This document shows positions 9,075 to 17,976 of a DNA stretch of 64,000 bases, one piece after another. A program made the position numbers and the translations under genes. The DNA is from Bacteroidia bacterium. Lineage in GTDB: Bacteria > Bacteroidota > Bacteroidia > J057. How positions within the stretch are numbered: position 1 is the stretch's first letter; each line of letters opens with the position of its first letter. Under the pieces are notes generated by a model. It saw only the letters and a list, made by a program, of their open reading frames with translations, was not told the DNA's origin and did not search any database. The stretch covers positions 2,666,001-2,730,000 of the forward strand of contig JAWKNO010000002.1 of NCBI GenBank assembly GCA_041391665.1, in the 5' to 3' direction.

Positions 9075-9125
9075 TAAATTGTAGAACAAATGTAAACAAC
9101 CTTTGGATATTTGTTCTACAATTTA
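9075..9125. promoter_or_regulatory. perfect 17-bp inverted repeat, probable PadR operator
   Basis: TAAATTGTAGAACAAAT (9075-9091) is repeated inverted without mismatch as ATTTGTTCTACAATTTA (9109-9125), with a 17-bp spacer. It lies 8 bp upstream of the PadR start codon. PadR dimers bind long AT-rich dyads, so repression of the PadR-permease operon from this site is the simplest reading. Confidence 0.75.
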
Positions 9126-9150
9126 GAATGAATGTCTGAAATAAGCAACT

Positions 9151-9726
9151 TTACCTTCTTCTCCGGCGGATTTTGCTCAGAAATTCGGGCGTGATGCCGA
9201 GGTAGGATGCAACATACTTCAGCGGCACGAGTTGCTCCAGGGTAGGGTAGGTACGGAGAAATTGTTTGTACCTATCTTCAGCTGTAAAGGCGTTGTTTTG
9301 CATGATTCGGCGCTGGTGGGCAACGAGTGCATTTTGAAAAATGATGCGAAAATAGCGCTCAAACTTTGGTACTTCATGATACAACTGCTCCAGTCCTTCG
9401 ATAGAGATTTGCAACACCCGGGCATCGGTCAGGGCTTTGATCGAATAAATGGCAGGAGAACGACTGACAAGACTGTAAAGATCTGCCGTCCACCACATCG
9501 GTGTGGCAAATTGAAGTACATGCTCAAAACCGTTTTCATCGGTAAAATAATTCATCAGGCAGCCGTCAGCTACCAGACTGAAATATTCACAAACCTCTCC
9601 GCTTAGGAGAAGGAATTTTTTCTTCGGGATGGTTTTTGTTTTTGTAAGCGAAAGAAAAATCTCCGCCTCGCGATCTTCGAGTTGGATATAGCGGCGGAGA
9701 TTTTCGATAAGTGTAGGAACATTCAT
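9151..9726 (-). CDS. Crp/Fnr-family transcriptional regulator
   Basis: A 191-aa protein with an N-terminal cyclic-nucleotide-binding-like beta-roll (about residues 20-120, motif KKKFLLLSGEVCEYFSLVADG) and a C-terminal HTH of the Crp type (LKYVASYLGITPEFLSKIRR). In Bacteroidota this group often senses redox or stress rather than cAMP; the effector cannot be inferred. It is monocistronic and lies between the PadR operator and a MerR-type gene, all on the minus strand. Confidence 0.88.
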   Translation of the reverse strand: MNVPTLIENLRRYIQLEDREAEIFLSLTKTKTIPKKKFLLLSGEVCEYFSLVADGCLMNYFTDENGFEHVLQFATPMWWTADLYSLVSRSPAIYSIKALTDARVLQISIEGLEQLYHEVPKFERYFRIIFQNALVAHQRRIMQNNAFTAEDRYKQFLRTYPTLEQLVPLKYVASYLGITPEFLSKIRRRRR

Positions 9727-9748
9727 TCGACTTGTTTAAGGAATGAAT

Positions 9749-10522
9749 TTACGAAATAATTGTTTTTGAATTCATTCCCTGATCGCAATAAACCTGTATT
9801 GCCTGATTCACAAAAGCTGCCAGACCCAGACGGAATTTTTCGTAATAAGCAGTAAACCGCTCATCTTCCACATACAGTTTGCCTAAACCCCGGTAACGTT
9901 CTTCCGAAACTTCATAAAACTGATTTAAGTACTGGTGGTGCAGAGCCACGGTTTGTTGTACCTGCACATGGTCAGGTCCAAGTTCCATAAGATCAGCAAG
10001 CAACTGTGTAATTTCTTCGCCTTTGGCTTTGTGATCAATCCAGCCTTCTTTGCCCATTTGCCGGATACGCGCTTCTGTTTCAAGGAGTTCATCTTCTCCC
10101 CAGCGGTCGGCAACTTCCTTCCGAATGGATTCTACCAATTCGGGCTTGAAGCCTTCGTACATTTCTTTGTCTGTCATCATACCTTTTTGTTGGTTAAGTT
10201 CGGCTAATGTTCTGTCAATAGTGCCCACGAGTGTCCGGATTCGGTCCGTACGGCGAAGCAGTTCCCTTCTGTGAAAAGCCAATGCCTCCCGTAGATCAAA
10301 TTCGGGGTCATCCAGAATGTCTGCGATTTCCTTAAGCGGAAAATCCAGTTCCCGGTAAAAAAGAATCTGCTGTAGGCGAAACAACTCATTCCTGCCATAA
10401 TAGCGATACCCATTTTCGCGTCTTTCAGGTGGTTTGAGCAAACCGATCTTATCGTAATGGTGGAGCGTGCGGATGCTTACTCCGGCGATTTGGGACAGCT
10501 TTTTTACAGAATAATTAGCCAT
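9749..10522 (-). CDS. MerR-family regulator with TipAS drug-binding domain
   Basis: A 257-aa protein. Residues 1-70 are a MerR HTH (YSVKKLSQIAGVSIRTLHHY, then GYRYYGRNELFRLQQI), followed by a coiled-coil dimerisation helix (about 75-120) and a TipAS-like all-helical domain (about 135-245). TipAL-type proteins bind thiopeptides or other hydrophobic drugs and activate efflux or sequestration genes. The target here is not evident; no transporter is in the same operon. Confidence 0.88.
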   Translation of the reverse strand: MANYSVKKLSQIAGVSIRTLHHYDKIGLLKPPERRENGYRYYGRNELFRLQQILFYRELDFPLKEIADILDDPEFDLREALAFHRRELLRRTDRIRTLVGTIDRTLAELNQQKGMMTDKEMYEGFKPELVESIRKEVADRWGEDELLETEARIRQMGKEGWIDHKAKGEEITQLLADLMELGPDHVQVQQTVALHHQYLNQFYEVSEERYRGLGKLYVEDERFTAYYEKFRLGLAAFVNQAIQVYCDQGMNSKTIIS

Positions 10523-10585
10523 AATTTTAAGTATGACTGCAAATAAAAGCTATAACGTAAGGTAAGAGTCAAGAAAAAAATGAAA

Positions 10586-11617
10586 TTATTTTTCCTTTCC
10601 TGGCCCCAGCCCGTGCAGATTTTGCCCGATAAAGGAATGGGGAAATTTTTCAATCCCCGGAAAACCGAGTTTAATGTCTTTGCCAGTATAAGGGATATAG
10701 TCGGTTTTGAAAATGTAATCCCAGATCGCCAGTGAGATACCGAAATTTATTCCATAGGGCTTATCTTCTGGAATGTCATAGGCGTGATGCCAGATATGCA
10801 TTTCCGGGCTGTTGAATATAATTTTCATAAATCTGCCCAGCACAAAAGCTCCTGCGAGGCTCCCGCCTGCTATGATCAGCAGATAAGAAACCACCACAGG
10901 CAACGAAGCTGCTTCCAAAGCTGCTGCATTGATGGTGGCAATCCAGAGTCCGGCAAGTCCGCCAACTACAGCGCCACTGACTTTACCACTGACGGTGATA
11001 TTGGAGTGGTTGTAGTGCCCGATGGCGAGGGTGAAAATATGGATAATAAAAAAGTCATTCAGCCCAATTCCGATCAGTGCCAGGGGAAGGTATTCAATAG
11101 AGCGGTACACCACATTCTCCATCCAGTGATAGCGAAGATGTGCGGCAAAACCCATCTGTTCCACAGAGTGATGCACTTTGTGAAATTCCCACAAAAAAGA
11201 AACCCTGTGCAACAGCCTGTGCACCCACCACTGCACAAAGTCGCGCACAAAAAAACCTAACAGTAAATGTGCCCATACTGGCCAGGACTGCACTTTTATC
11301 GCCACAAGATTGGTAATGCCGCCCAATGCCAACAGGTCTTTGAAGAGATTGACGACAACGTCGGAAGCGGCATTATAGATAATGAGCGAAAAGAGGAAAA
11401 AATTAAAAAACATGTAGAAAAAGTCCAGCCAGAAGTCTTTTCTGAATCTGGGCTGTGTTTCCCGCCATGGTCTGATCCATTCCAGTGTGAAAAAAAACAG
11501 GGAAACTGCAATCAGCCAGTAAAAATAATTATGAATGGCTGGATGCGTAATCTCATGCCACAAATACCCGGCGTAGCCGGTATATCCATTGATAAATATC
11601 TCCCAATACTTTGCCAT
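10586..11617 (-). CDS. sterol desaturase / fatty acid hydroxylase family membrane protein
   Basis: A 343-aa integral membrane di-iron enzyme. The histidine clusters are present: HRLLHR and HKVHHS near residues 130-150, HYNHSN near 200, and HIWHHAYDI near 275. At least four hydrophobic helices are visible. Relatives hydroxylate or desaturate lipids, carotenoids or alkylglycerols; the substrate is unknown. It lies just upstream, on the same strand, of the MerR and Crp-like genes but is separated from them by 63 bp. Confidence 0.85.
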   Translation of the reverse strand: MAKYWEIFINGYTGYAGYLWHEITHPAIHNYFYWLIAVSLFFFTLEWIRPWRETQPRFRKDFWLDFFYMFFNFFLFSLIIYNAASDVVVNLFKDLLALGGITNLVAIKVQSWPVWAHLLLGFFVRDFVQWWVHRLLHRVSFLWEFHKVHHSVEQMGFAAHLRYHWMENVVYRSIEYLPLALIGIGLNDFFIIHIFTLAIGHYNHSNITVSGKVSGAVVGGLAGLWIATINAAALEAASLPVVVSYLLIIAGGSLAGAFVLGRFMKIIFNSPEMHIWHHAYDIPEDKPYGINFGISLAIWDYIFKTDYIPYTGKDIKLGFPGIEKFPHSFIGQNLHGLGPGKEK

Positions 11618-11664
11618 CTCTATATCGTCAAATGCCTACTTAATAATTTGTAATTCCTTGCTTG

Positions 11665-12138
11665 TCAGTTGTCATTCCCTATAGGATACCATTCTTCCAC
11701 CACCAGATTTTGCCTTCTCCCTGCATTTTCAGGCGGGCCGTAATGCTTCGCCAGGTAATCCAAAATTTTGGGCTCATTTACGCCCAGATCCCAGAGTTTC
11801 TGGTTGGCCTGCATCCAGCGGATCATGCTTTCCCACCCTTCGCGCGTTGCGCGGTTTTGTAATACCAGACTGCTGGAATGACAGGCTGTGCAGGTCGCTT
11901 TTACGATTTGGTAATCTCCTTCGGCGATAAATCCTGTCGCGACATCTTTGCCGTTTTCGACCTGTCCGTCATCGGGTGGCTGCACATAATTTGTGGCTGA
12001 GGATGCCTTCGTAGCTGTATTTTCTCCGGACAATCTGCCTGGTGGAAACAGGGTCGATCCTACGACAATCGCGACCATTACCGCCACCACGATTGCGGGC
12101 AGAATAATCTGAAGTTTATGCTTTTCTGTTTCTTCCAT
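11665..12138 (-). CDS. membrane-anchored mono-haem cytochrome c, electron acceptor of the sulfite dehydrogenase
   Basis: I choose the ATG at 12138 (MEETEKHKLQ), which leaves a 10-bp gap after the sulfite oxidase stop; an ATG at 12183 would overlap that gene by 35 bp. The protein of about 157 aa has one N-terminal membrane helix (residues 7-28), a linker and a single haem-binding CTACH motif near residue 82. The C-terminal region REGWESMIRWMQANQ... resembles SorB-like cytochromes. Its position directly after the molybdopterin enzyme argues that it takes electrons from sulfite oxidation. Confidence 0.85.
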   Translation of the reverse strand: MEETEKHKLQIILPAIVVAVMVAIVVGSTLFPPGRLSGENTATKASSATNYVQPPDDGQVENGKDVATGFIAEGDYQIVKATCTACHSSSLVLQNRATREGWESMIRWMQANQKLWDLGVNEPKILDYLAKHYGPPENAGRRQNLVVEEWYPIGNDN

Positions 12139-12148
12139 TTCGTTGCAT

Positions 12149-13402
12149 TTAGGCGATTTTGATGGCGATTCGGTGACAGGCATTGTTGAGATACCCCTGT
12201 GGGTTCCAGCCCGGGACGACCATCGGCTGGCCTACACCATTGGTATCCACGGCTCTGGCCCATACTTCGTAATACCCTTGTTGGGGGAATTTGAGTGTCG
12301 CCTCGAAAGGCTGCCAGGCAAGTCGGTTGCGCGGTGCGGATACCTTAGCCTCCTGCCAGGTTGCCCCAAAGTCTATAGAAACTTCCACCTTTTTTACCAT
12401 CAGATCTCCTGCCCAGGCTTTGCCTCTGATTGTCAGCGTTTTGCCCATAGGCAATATACCTCCGGATTTGGGGTAAGTGATCAGCGACTTCACGGGCATC
12501 GACTCGATGATACACATATCTTCGTCGGCAATTTCTGCTCCGGGTGAAACGGGTTTGCAGGGAACCCGATACGACTTCCCGTTCATTTTTTCCCCGTCAT
12601 GGACCTTATTGCGAATGTCAATTCTGCTCAGCCATTTGCCGGATACAGAAGCTGGCCAACCACCGATGATCAGCCGTAGCGGGTATCCGTTCATGACCGG
12701 AAGGTCTTTTCCGTTGATCGCCCAGGCGATGAGGGTCTCGTCTTCCAGGGCTTTTGCCATCGGCACACCTCTTGAAATTACTACTTTATTGGGGTCGCCG
12801 GACAAATGTACGTCCTTGCCATAATAGCCGATATATACGGCGTCTGACTTGATGCCGACATCATTTAGCACATCTTTCAGGCGGATTCCTGTCCACTCAG
12901 GGCAGCCAACCGCTCCGGTTGTCCACTGGTTGCCATGTGCCGGCGGATTAAACTCCGATCTTCCGTTGCCGCCGCACTCTAAGGTGAGCTGGTAAGTATA
13001 GGTTTTGAACTTTTGTTTGAGTTCTGCCAGGGTATAGGTCTTTTCCTGTTTGGCAGACTCCCCGCCGATGGTCAGTGTCCATTTGCTGACATCTATATTT
13101 GCCGGAACATTCCCATTGTTTCGGATAAACAGCCTGTCTGCGGGCGTAATCAGGTCATCAAGCAAATGGGCGGGCGTCTCCACATTCCAGGGTTTTTCTG
13201 AGAGTATGGTAAGTCCGGGGTGTTTGCCTTTGATGGGAAACGGCCCATCGGGATCCAATAAGGCGACAGGAACAAGCCCTTCAGGCATATTGTCCCCAAA
13301 TACAATATTGGCACCTAATACAGAACCCATCAGCGCCAGCGCACTTTTGCTAAGAAATCCCCGACGGGAAAAGGGATTGGAAAAATGGTGATTATCCTTC
13401 AC
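12149..13402 (-). CDS. periplasmic molybdopterin sulfite dehydrogenase (SorA/sulfite oxidase type)
   Basis: A 417-aa protein with a Tat signal (SRRGFLSKSALALMG, residues 12-27), an oxidoreductase molybdopterin-binding domain with the Mo-ligand cysteine in LECGGNGRSEF near residue 140, and a C-terminal Mo-co dimerisation domain (about 285-400). It oxidises sulfite to sulfate in the periplasm and passes electrons to the cytochrome c encoded immediately downstream. The cofactor genes mobA, moaC and moeA and the molybdate transporter lie at 53.6-57.5 kb in the same window. Confidence 0.92.
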   Translation of the reverse strand: MKDNHHFSNPFSRRGFLSKSALALMGSVLGANIVFGDNMPEGLVPVALLDPDGPFPIKGKHPGLTILSEKPWNVETPAHLLDDLITPADRLFIRNNGNVPANIDVSKWTLTIGGESAKQEKTYTLAELKQKFKTYTYQLTLECGGNGRSEFNPPAHGNQWTTGAVGCPEWTGIRLKDVLNDVGIKSDAVYIGYYGKDVHLSGDPNKVVISRGVPMAKALEDETLIAWAINGKDLPVMNGYPLRLIIGGWPASVSGKWLSRIDIRNKVHDGEKMNGKSYRVPCKPVSPGAEIADEDMCIIESMPVKSLITYPKSGGILPMGKTLTIRGKAWAGDLMVKKVEVSIDFGATWQEAKVSAPRNRLAWQPFEATLKFPQQGYYEVWARAVDTNGVGQPMVVPGWNPQGYLNNACHRIAIKIA

Positions 13403-13474
13403 GTTGGTAGTAGTTAAACAACTGATTTGGGTAAATATAAAAGATAATTTTTAGCCCTTTTGTAATAAAGATCA

Positions 13475-13504
13475 CAAAAAAGGCGATCCCTTGTGGAATC
13501 GCCT
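13475..13504 (-). terminator. intrinsic terminator after the PepSY-like lipoprotein gene
   Basis: On the minus strand the arms GGCGATTCC and GGGATCGCC are followed by a T-tract, 27 bp past the stop codon at 13532. Confidence 0.8.
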
Positions 13505-13531
13505 GGAAAATAGCACAAACTGAGGAATATA

Positions 13532-14251
13532 CTATCTATGCCAGCCCGGACGGAAGTTTTCCAACAGGTTTCCGTCTGCATCAAAAAACAATACATTGCG
13601 CTCACCCAAAACTACTCCGTAAACCATTGTGCCATCTCTTTTGGTTACGGTGAATGCTTTCTCTACGGTGTCTGAAGGGTTATTCGTGGTAAGGTAATCG
13701 GCAATGGTCTGTGGCAGATCAGATACCTGAATCTCCGTAAAGCTGCCATGTGCCTGTGGTCCATGATGACGACCACGTCCTTTCTGACGGTCTGCAACCA
13801 GCTCTCCGTTCTCATCAAAAGCCAGAAATTCTCCTGAGCTGAGACTCACTACATACACAACTGAACCATCGCGACGTGTAACTTCACCCGCCCGAAGGAT
13901 AACTGATGAGGAAAAATTCGCAGCCAGATAGTCGATCGCTCCTTGTGGCAGATTGGCAGGATCAATAGCTGAAACCTGACGACCACTTCCATTGCAGGAC
14001 ATTTCAGTGCTGTCTGTTTCTACAGAATACAAAATCGTGCCGTCAGAAGCAGTGATTTTATAGGCAGCAAGAATACTTTGGCCGGGAAGGGCTCGGGTTA
14101 CCGCGTCGGTGACTTCTGTGGGAAGCTCACTTACCGAAATGGTTTCTGCTTCGCCTGAGAATAAATTATCAAGGTTGATGGTCTCACTATTACATGCAGA
14201 AACCAATATGGCCAAAGCGAGGATCGAAAGATGAAAGAGTTGTTTGAACAT
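13532..14251 (-). CDS. lipoprotein with three PepSY-like repeats
   Basis: A 239-aa lipoprotein: hydrophobic start and lipobox VSAC with Cys20. The mature part is three copies of one module of 55-65 residues, each with a DLP-type helix start, a hydrophobic helix, and two beta strands containing (K/R)RDGT.(V/M)Y; they begin near residues 38, 92 and 170. This matches the PepSY-like (DUF2874, beta-lactamase-inhibitor-like) fold. A Lys/Arg/His-rich linker (QKGRGRHHGPQAHG) separates modules 2 and 3. It is transcribed divergently from an ECF sigma operon. Role unknown; a periplasmic protein-interaction or inhibitor function is a family-level guess. Confidence 0.8.
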   Translation of the reverse strand: MFKQLFHLSILALAILVSACNSETINLDNLFSGEAETISVSELPTEVTDAVTRALPGQSILAAYKITASDGTILYSVETDSTEMSCNGSGRQVSAIDPANLPQGAIDYLAANFSSSVILRAGEVTRRDGSVVYVVSLSSGEFLAFDENGELVADRQKGRGRHHGPQAHGSFTEIQVSDLPQTIADYLTTNNPSDTVEKAFTVTKRDGTMVYGVVLGERNVLFFDADGNLLENFRPGWHR

Positions 14252-14404
14252 AACAAGTTAAATTAGTGGGTGAAAAACAATGTCATCACGCATCGGTCCG
14301 AAGAATGGTTGGTCGGGGAAATAAAATTTATTTTTTTTCTTTTGGTAGCAACCAAATGAAAAATTACTGCGTGTTGTCGTGGAAAATTAAACCAGAGAGA
14401 TACT

Positions 14405-14962
14405 TTGTCTGACGCAGAACTCAAAGAATTGATTGCCGGATGTCGGAAGGGTAACCGGGAAAGCCAGGAAAAGCTTTACCGGAAACTTTACAACTATGCC
14501 ATGAGCATATGTCTCCGCTATTCACGCGACAGAGAGGAAGCGAAAGAAATCGTCAATGACGGGTTTGTGAAAGTGTTTTCCCGAATGGAAAAATACTCAG
14601 ATGAACTCTCTTTTCAGGGCTGGGTCAGGCGCATTATGATCAATTCGGCGATAGACTTTTACCGCAAAAATCAGAAACATTACAATTCGCTGGATATCGT
14701 TTATGCCAGTCATGTTTCGGTGAATGAATCTGCGATAGAAAGTCTTTCCGAAGAGGAAATCATGGGGCTGGTCCAACAGCTCGCGCCTTCCTACCGGATT
14801 GTTTTTAACCTTTATGTGATGGAGGGATTTAAACACGAGGAAATTGCCCAAAAGCTCAACATCAGCGCCGGAACCAGCAAATCCAATCTGGCAAAAGCGC
14901 GGGTGAAACTTCAGATGATGCTCGAAACCATGTACGGAGAGAATTGCAGGAATTATGGATGA
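14405..14962 (+). CDS. ECF-type RNA polymerase sigma factor
   Basis: A 185-aa sigma-70 family protein. Region 2 spans about residues 25-90 (YSRDREEAKEIVNDGFVKVF, then FQGWVRRIMINSAIDFYRK) and region 4 about 125-175 (LAPSYRIVFNLYVMEGFKHE, SAGTSKSNLAKARVKL). The start is a TTG codon; no in-frame ATG exists before region 2 that would leave the domain intact. It overlaps the next gene by 8 bp, so the two are coupled, and the partner's N-terminus is a likely anti-sigma determinant. Confidence 0.9.
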   Translation: MSDAELKELIAGCRKGNRESQEKLYRKLYNYAMSICLRYSRDREEAKEIVNDGFVKVFSRMEKYSDELSFQGWVRRIMINSAIDFYRKNQKHYNSLDIVYASHVSVNESAIESLSEEEIMGLVQQLAPSYRIVFNLYVMEGFKHEEIAQKLNISAGTSKSNLAKARVKLQMMLETMYGENCRNYG

Positions 14963-16190
14963 TAAACAATTTGACAGGTTGCTGAAAGGAAAACTGGAAA
15001 GTTTTCACGACACAGGTCCCGTAGATGAAGCCGGGATGGGAAATGTATTTGCGCAGGTTGACGCGATCAGCCGGGGAATTCCCTGGTATCTTGCCTATAA
15101 ACCTTATCTGGTTGCCGCAGGTATAAGCTTGCTGGTAATCAGTTCGGCGTTTGCTTTCTGGATCTATCAAAAGCAGGATGCCCGTATCGAGGCACTGGAA
15201 AAACAGGTAGTGGATTTAAAGGAAAATGTAAAAGACGAAATTAATCCCGGACCGACCATTTCCCCGACTCCCCAATTGCCTCAAAATCAGTCCCTTTCTC
15301 CCGAAACCATTGTTCATTCACCCGTCATTCACCCACAAACTTACGCCTATCAACAAACCTATACTTCTGATTCTTCCCACAAAACAAATAACCCGCAGCA
15401 ACCAACCCGGCAGATATTTAACCAGGTAACGACTATAGCAGAATGGGGCAACCTGTCGTTTCTTCCGCCGCGTTTTGATCTCCTTCAACCCTCCCTGCCG
15501 CTGCTAACCGATTTCCAAAGCGGATTGTCTTCAGATATGGAAGAACAAACGATAGAGAAGGATGAAAAGGAACAACCCAAAATCAATTTCGCCTCCCGGA
15601 TTCGTGTGGGTGTGGGTACTACATTTTTAAAACCCAATCCTGACATCGGAAAAGCGCAGGCGAATATGAGTCCGGGTATAGTTATGGAGTTAAAATTGAC
15701 GGATCAACTGAGACTAAATATTACGCCGGGTTTCAACCGACGCAGTTACGCTATCCAGAATCCAGAGCGGTTTCGCCCTAAAATCGAGCGGTATCCACGC
15801 CTGCCAAATCTCAATGAGACACAGGTCGCGGAGATTAAAGTCGTTACCCGGATGGTGCGTTTGCCGGTGGAACTGAATTACGTTTTTGGAAGTTCCAACC
15901 ACAAAATCCGGCCTTATGCCGGCGCAGGTATTGTTGGCAATCTTCAATTCTCTCAGGACTTTACGTATCGCCGTGGCGGCAATGATTTTCACCCCGGAGC
16001 GAGAATTGACAAAAGAAATTTTGCACTTGCAGGTATGAGTATTCAGACAGGCGCGGAAATTCGCCTCGCCGAAAAATCCTACGCAAGGCTGGGGCTGTTT
16101 TACGAACAACCGCTCAAAAGCCAGGGCGCAGAACAGCGGAAATTCAGCGCTGCGGGGATTTCTGCTTCGTTATGGTTTGCGGGAAGCTGA
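14955..16190 (+). CDS. single-helix inner-membrane protein fused to an outer-membrane beta-barrel-like domain
   Basis: This 411-aa protein has an unusual order. Residues 1-49 are a short polar cytoplasmic segment (LLKGKLESFHDTG...). A single membrane helix lies near 52-70, followed by a short coiled coil (about 72-92), a long Pro/Gln/Thr/Ser-rich linker (about 93-200), and then a C-terminal domain from about residue 215 with the strand pattern of an eight-stranded outer-membrane porin (IRVGVGTTFLKPN ... YARLGLFYEQ ... ISASLWFAG). It is coupled to the ECF sigma gene. The layout suggests a signal path from outer membrane to cytoplasmic anti-sigma segment; this is inference. Confidence 0.85.
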   Translation: MDDKQFDRLLKGKLESFHDTGPVDEAGMGNVFAQVDAISRGIPWYLAYKPYLVAAGISLLVISSAFAFWIYQKQDARIEALEKQVVDLKENVKDEINPGPTISPTPQLPQNQSLSPETIVHSPVIHPQTYAYQQTYTSDSSHKTNNPQQPTRQIFNQVTTIAEWGNLSFLPPRFDLLQPSLPLLTDFQSGLSSDMEEQTIEKDEKEQPKINFASRIRVGVGTTFLKPNPDIGKAQANMSPGIVMELKLTDQLRLNITPGFNRRSYAIQNPERFRPKIERYPRLPNLNETQVAEIKVVTRMVRLPVELNYVFGSSNHKIRPYAGAGIVGNLQFSQDFTYRRGGNDFHPGARIDKRNFALAGMSIQTGAEIRLAEKSYARLGLFYEQPLKSQGAEQRKFSAAGISASLWFAGS

Positions 16191-17492
16191 CGCCTTTTCT
16201 GCTGCATATTCCCGGTGAAAGTACACCATGGAAAGCAATATGCAAATACCGCCGATGGCAAACATCACGTAGCCGGAACCTACGAAAAAATCCAGCCAGC
16301 TGAGATTCGGTTTTCCGAAATCCTTAAACAGCATGACGCCCACACTGGCCAGATAACCAAACGAATCTGCCAGGTAAATCAGAAAACCCACATTGCTGAC
16401 GATGCGAAAAGAGGCGATCAGCCGGTCAAAAAATATGCTGTTGTAAGGCACATATCCCATATACAGTCCCATGCCCACGAGCGTCATCCAGATTTCCGGC
16501 CCCATGATTTTCCTTTCGAATAAAAACGTGCTTCCCCCTACAAGCATCACCCCGGCGAGGATGATCAGATGGTTGACTGCCAGTGCTTTGTAGTTATCTT
16601 TGATAAACATCACAGAACCCATCATTACGAGGATTGCCAGCGAAACGGGCACTTCGGTTTTGGTGAAAATCGACGCCGATTCCCCATAGCCCAGGGCCTG
16701 CCAGATTTCGGCGGCAAAGTTGTCCCGGAAGTCGCGGAAAGCCGTGAGCAGCATATAGGTAATGATCAGCGCGATCAGGCCCGGGAGGAATTTTTTGACA
16801 AAAGCTATTCGCTCTGCAGCATTCATCGGGGCGCGGTGCGTGCGGAGTTCCTCGTCTTTTGATGAGGGCGGAGGAAGTTGTTCGAGCATCCACACAAACA
16901 GCAGCAGCGGTACAACAAAAATCAGCCCCGTCAAAAACGGCATCCAGAACTCGGAGACGCCCGAAAGCAGGACCCATTTGCCTACCGACTTCACAAAACC
17001 CGAAGAAAAAATGAAACTCACAGACAGCCCTGCGCCGAGCATTTCGGTAGTCTGACGACCTTCCAGAAAGCTGAACACCAGTCCCCAGACCATACCAAGT
17101 GGAAAACCATTGAGAAACAGAAAAGGAATATTGTAAGGCGCAGGCGTAAGCGCAAAACCCAGCAGCGCCAGTTGGGCAGAAAGAATCAGCAGAATAATCC
17201 ATTTGCCCCTGCCCGTGCGGCCCGAACGTTCGGCGATGACCTTGATCCCGATAAATTTGGAGAGCATATACCCCAGCACCTGCGCGATGAGCAGCCAGGT
17301 TTTGTAATTGACCCCCAGAAACAGAATCCCTTCAAACGTCGCCACAGCAAACGGTTTGCGGAAAGCGTACATACAAGAGTAAGTACAAAACGACGCAATG
17401 ATCGCATACAGCGAAAAAATGGCGGGGTGAAAGCGGGAAATACGATCCTGCAAGGTGGTGTTGGTCATTGGGCTGGATTTCGGTTCGACCAA
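16170..17492 (-). CDS. DUF5690 family MFS-like membrane transporter
   Basis: A 440-aa protein with about twelve hydrophobic segments. The N-terminal signature YSCMYAFRKPFAVATFEG, followed by GVNYKTWLLIAQVLGYM and SKFIGIK, is typical of DUF5690 proteins, which resemble major-facilitator transporters. The substrate is unknown. An ATG at 17468 (MTNTTLQDR) is an equally possible start. The stop codon lies inside the 3' end of the convergent beta-barrel gene (21-bp overlap). Confidence 0.85.
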   Translation of the reverse strand: MVEPKSSPMTNTTLQDRISRFHPAIFSLYAIIASFCTYSCMYAFRKPFAVATFEGILFLGVNYKTWLLIAQVLGYMLSKFIGIKVIAERSGRTGRGKWIILLILSAQLALLGFALTPAPYNIPFLFLNGFPLGMVWGLVFSFLEGRQTTEMLGAGLSVSFIFSSGFVKSVGKWVLLSGVSEFWMPFLTGLIFVVPLLLFVWMLEQLPPPSSKDEELRTHRAPMNAAERIAFVKKFLPGLIALIITYMLLTAFRDFRDNFAAEIWQALGYGESASIFTKTEVPVSLAILVMMGSVMFIKDNYKALAVNHLIILAGVMLVGGSTFLFERKIMGPEIWMTLVGMGLYMGYVPYNSIFFDRLIASFRIVSNVGFLIYLADSFGYLASVGVMLFKDFGKPNLSWLDFFVGSGYVMFAIGGICILLSMVYFHREYAAEKASASRKP

Positions 17493-17589
17493 AGATAGAA
17501 GAAATTGCGGATGAATCGGGGAATGTGAGCATTACCATTTTGTTATTTTTTGAGGGGCGTGTCCGGTGGGTTCGACTCCGCTCACCCAC

Positions 17590-17893
17590 CGGTTTTTTTC
17601 TCAGCCACTGGTTTTGTTGCATTATCCACCGGTTTTGTTGCGCGTTATGGCGCAGCATCGACCGGCGGCTGAGCGTAGTCGAAGCCCCGGTCATATTGGC
17701 GCAGCTCCGGTGGGTTCGAGCCGAAGGTCCCATTAAGGGGAGCCTCACCCACCGGTTTTTTTCCTCACCCACCGGTTTTTTTCTCAGCCACTGGTTTTGT
17801 TGCATCACCCACTGGTTTTGTTGCGCGTTATGGCGCAGCATCGACCGGCGGCTGAGGTGACTCGAAGCCCCGGTCGCATTGGCGCAGCTCCGG
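17590..17893. repeat. two tandem copies of a 120-bp repeat with CACCCACCGG motifs
   Basis: Copy 1 (17590-17710) and copy 2 (17773-17893) are about 90% identical. Shared landmarks are TCAGCCACTGGTTTTGTTG, the segment GCGCGTTATGGCGCAGCAT and the end TTGGCGCAGCTCCGG. The stretch 17493-17921 holds no gene; the joint between copies carries further CACCCACCGG motifs. This looks like a dispersed intergenic repeat duplicated in place. Confidence 0.8.
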
Positions 17894-17921
17894 AGGAGCG
17901 AAATGTCGGTAGGCTTATCAC

Positions 17922-17955
17922 AAAAAAAAAAGGCCGTCCCTTGTCCGGGACGGCC
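17922..17955 (-). terminator. intrinsic terminator of the polysaccharide cluster
   Basis: On the minus strand GGCCGTCCC and GGGACGGCC form a strong hairpin followed by ten T residues, 22 bp past the stop of the beta-helix gene. Confidence 0.9.
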
Positions 17956-17976
17956 ACCTTAAAAAACCTTAACCAA

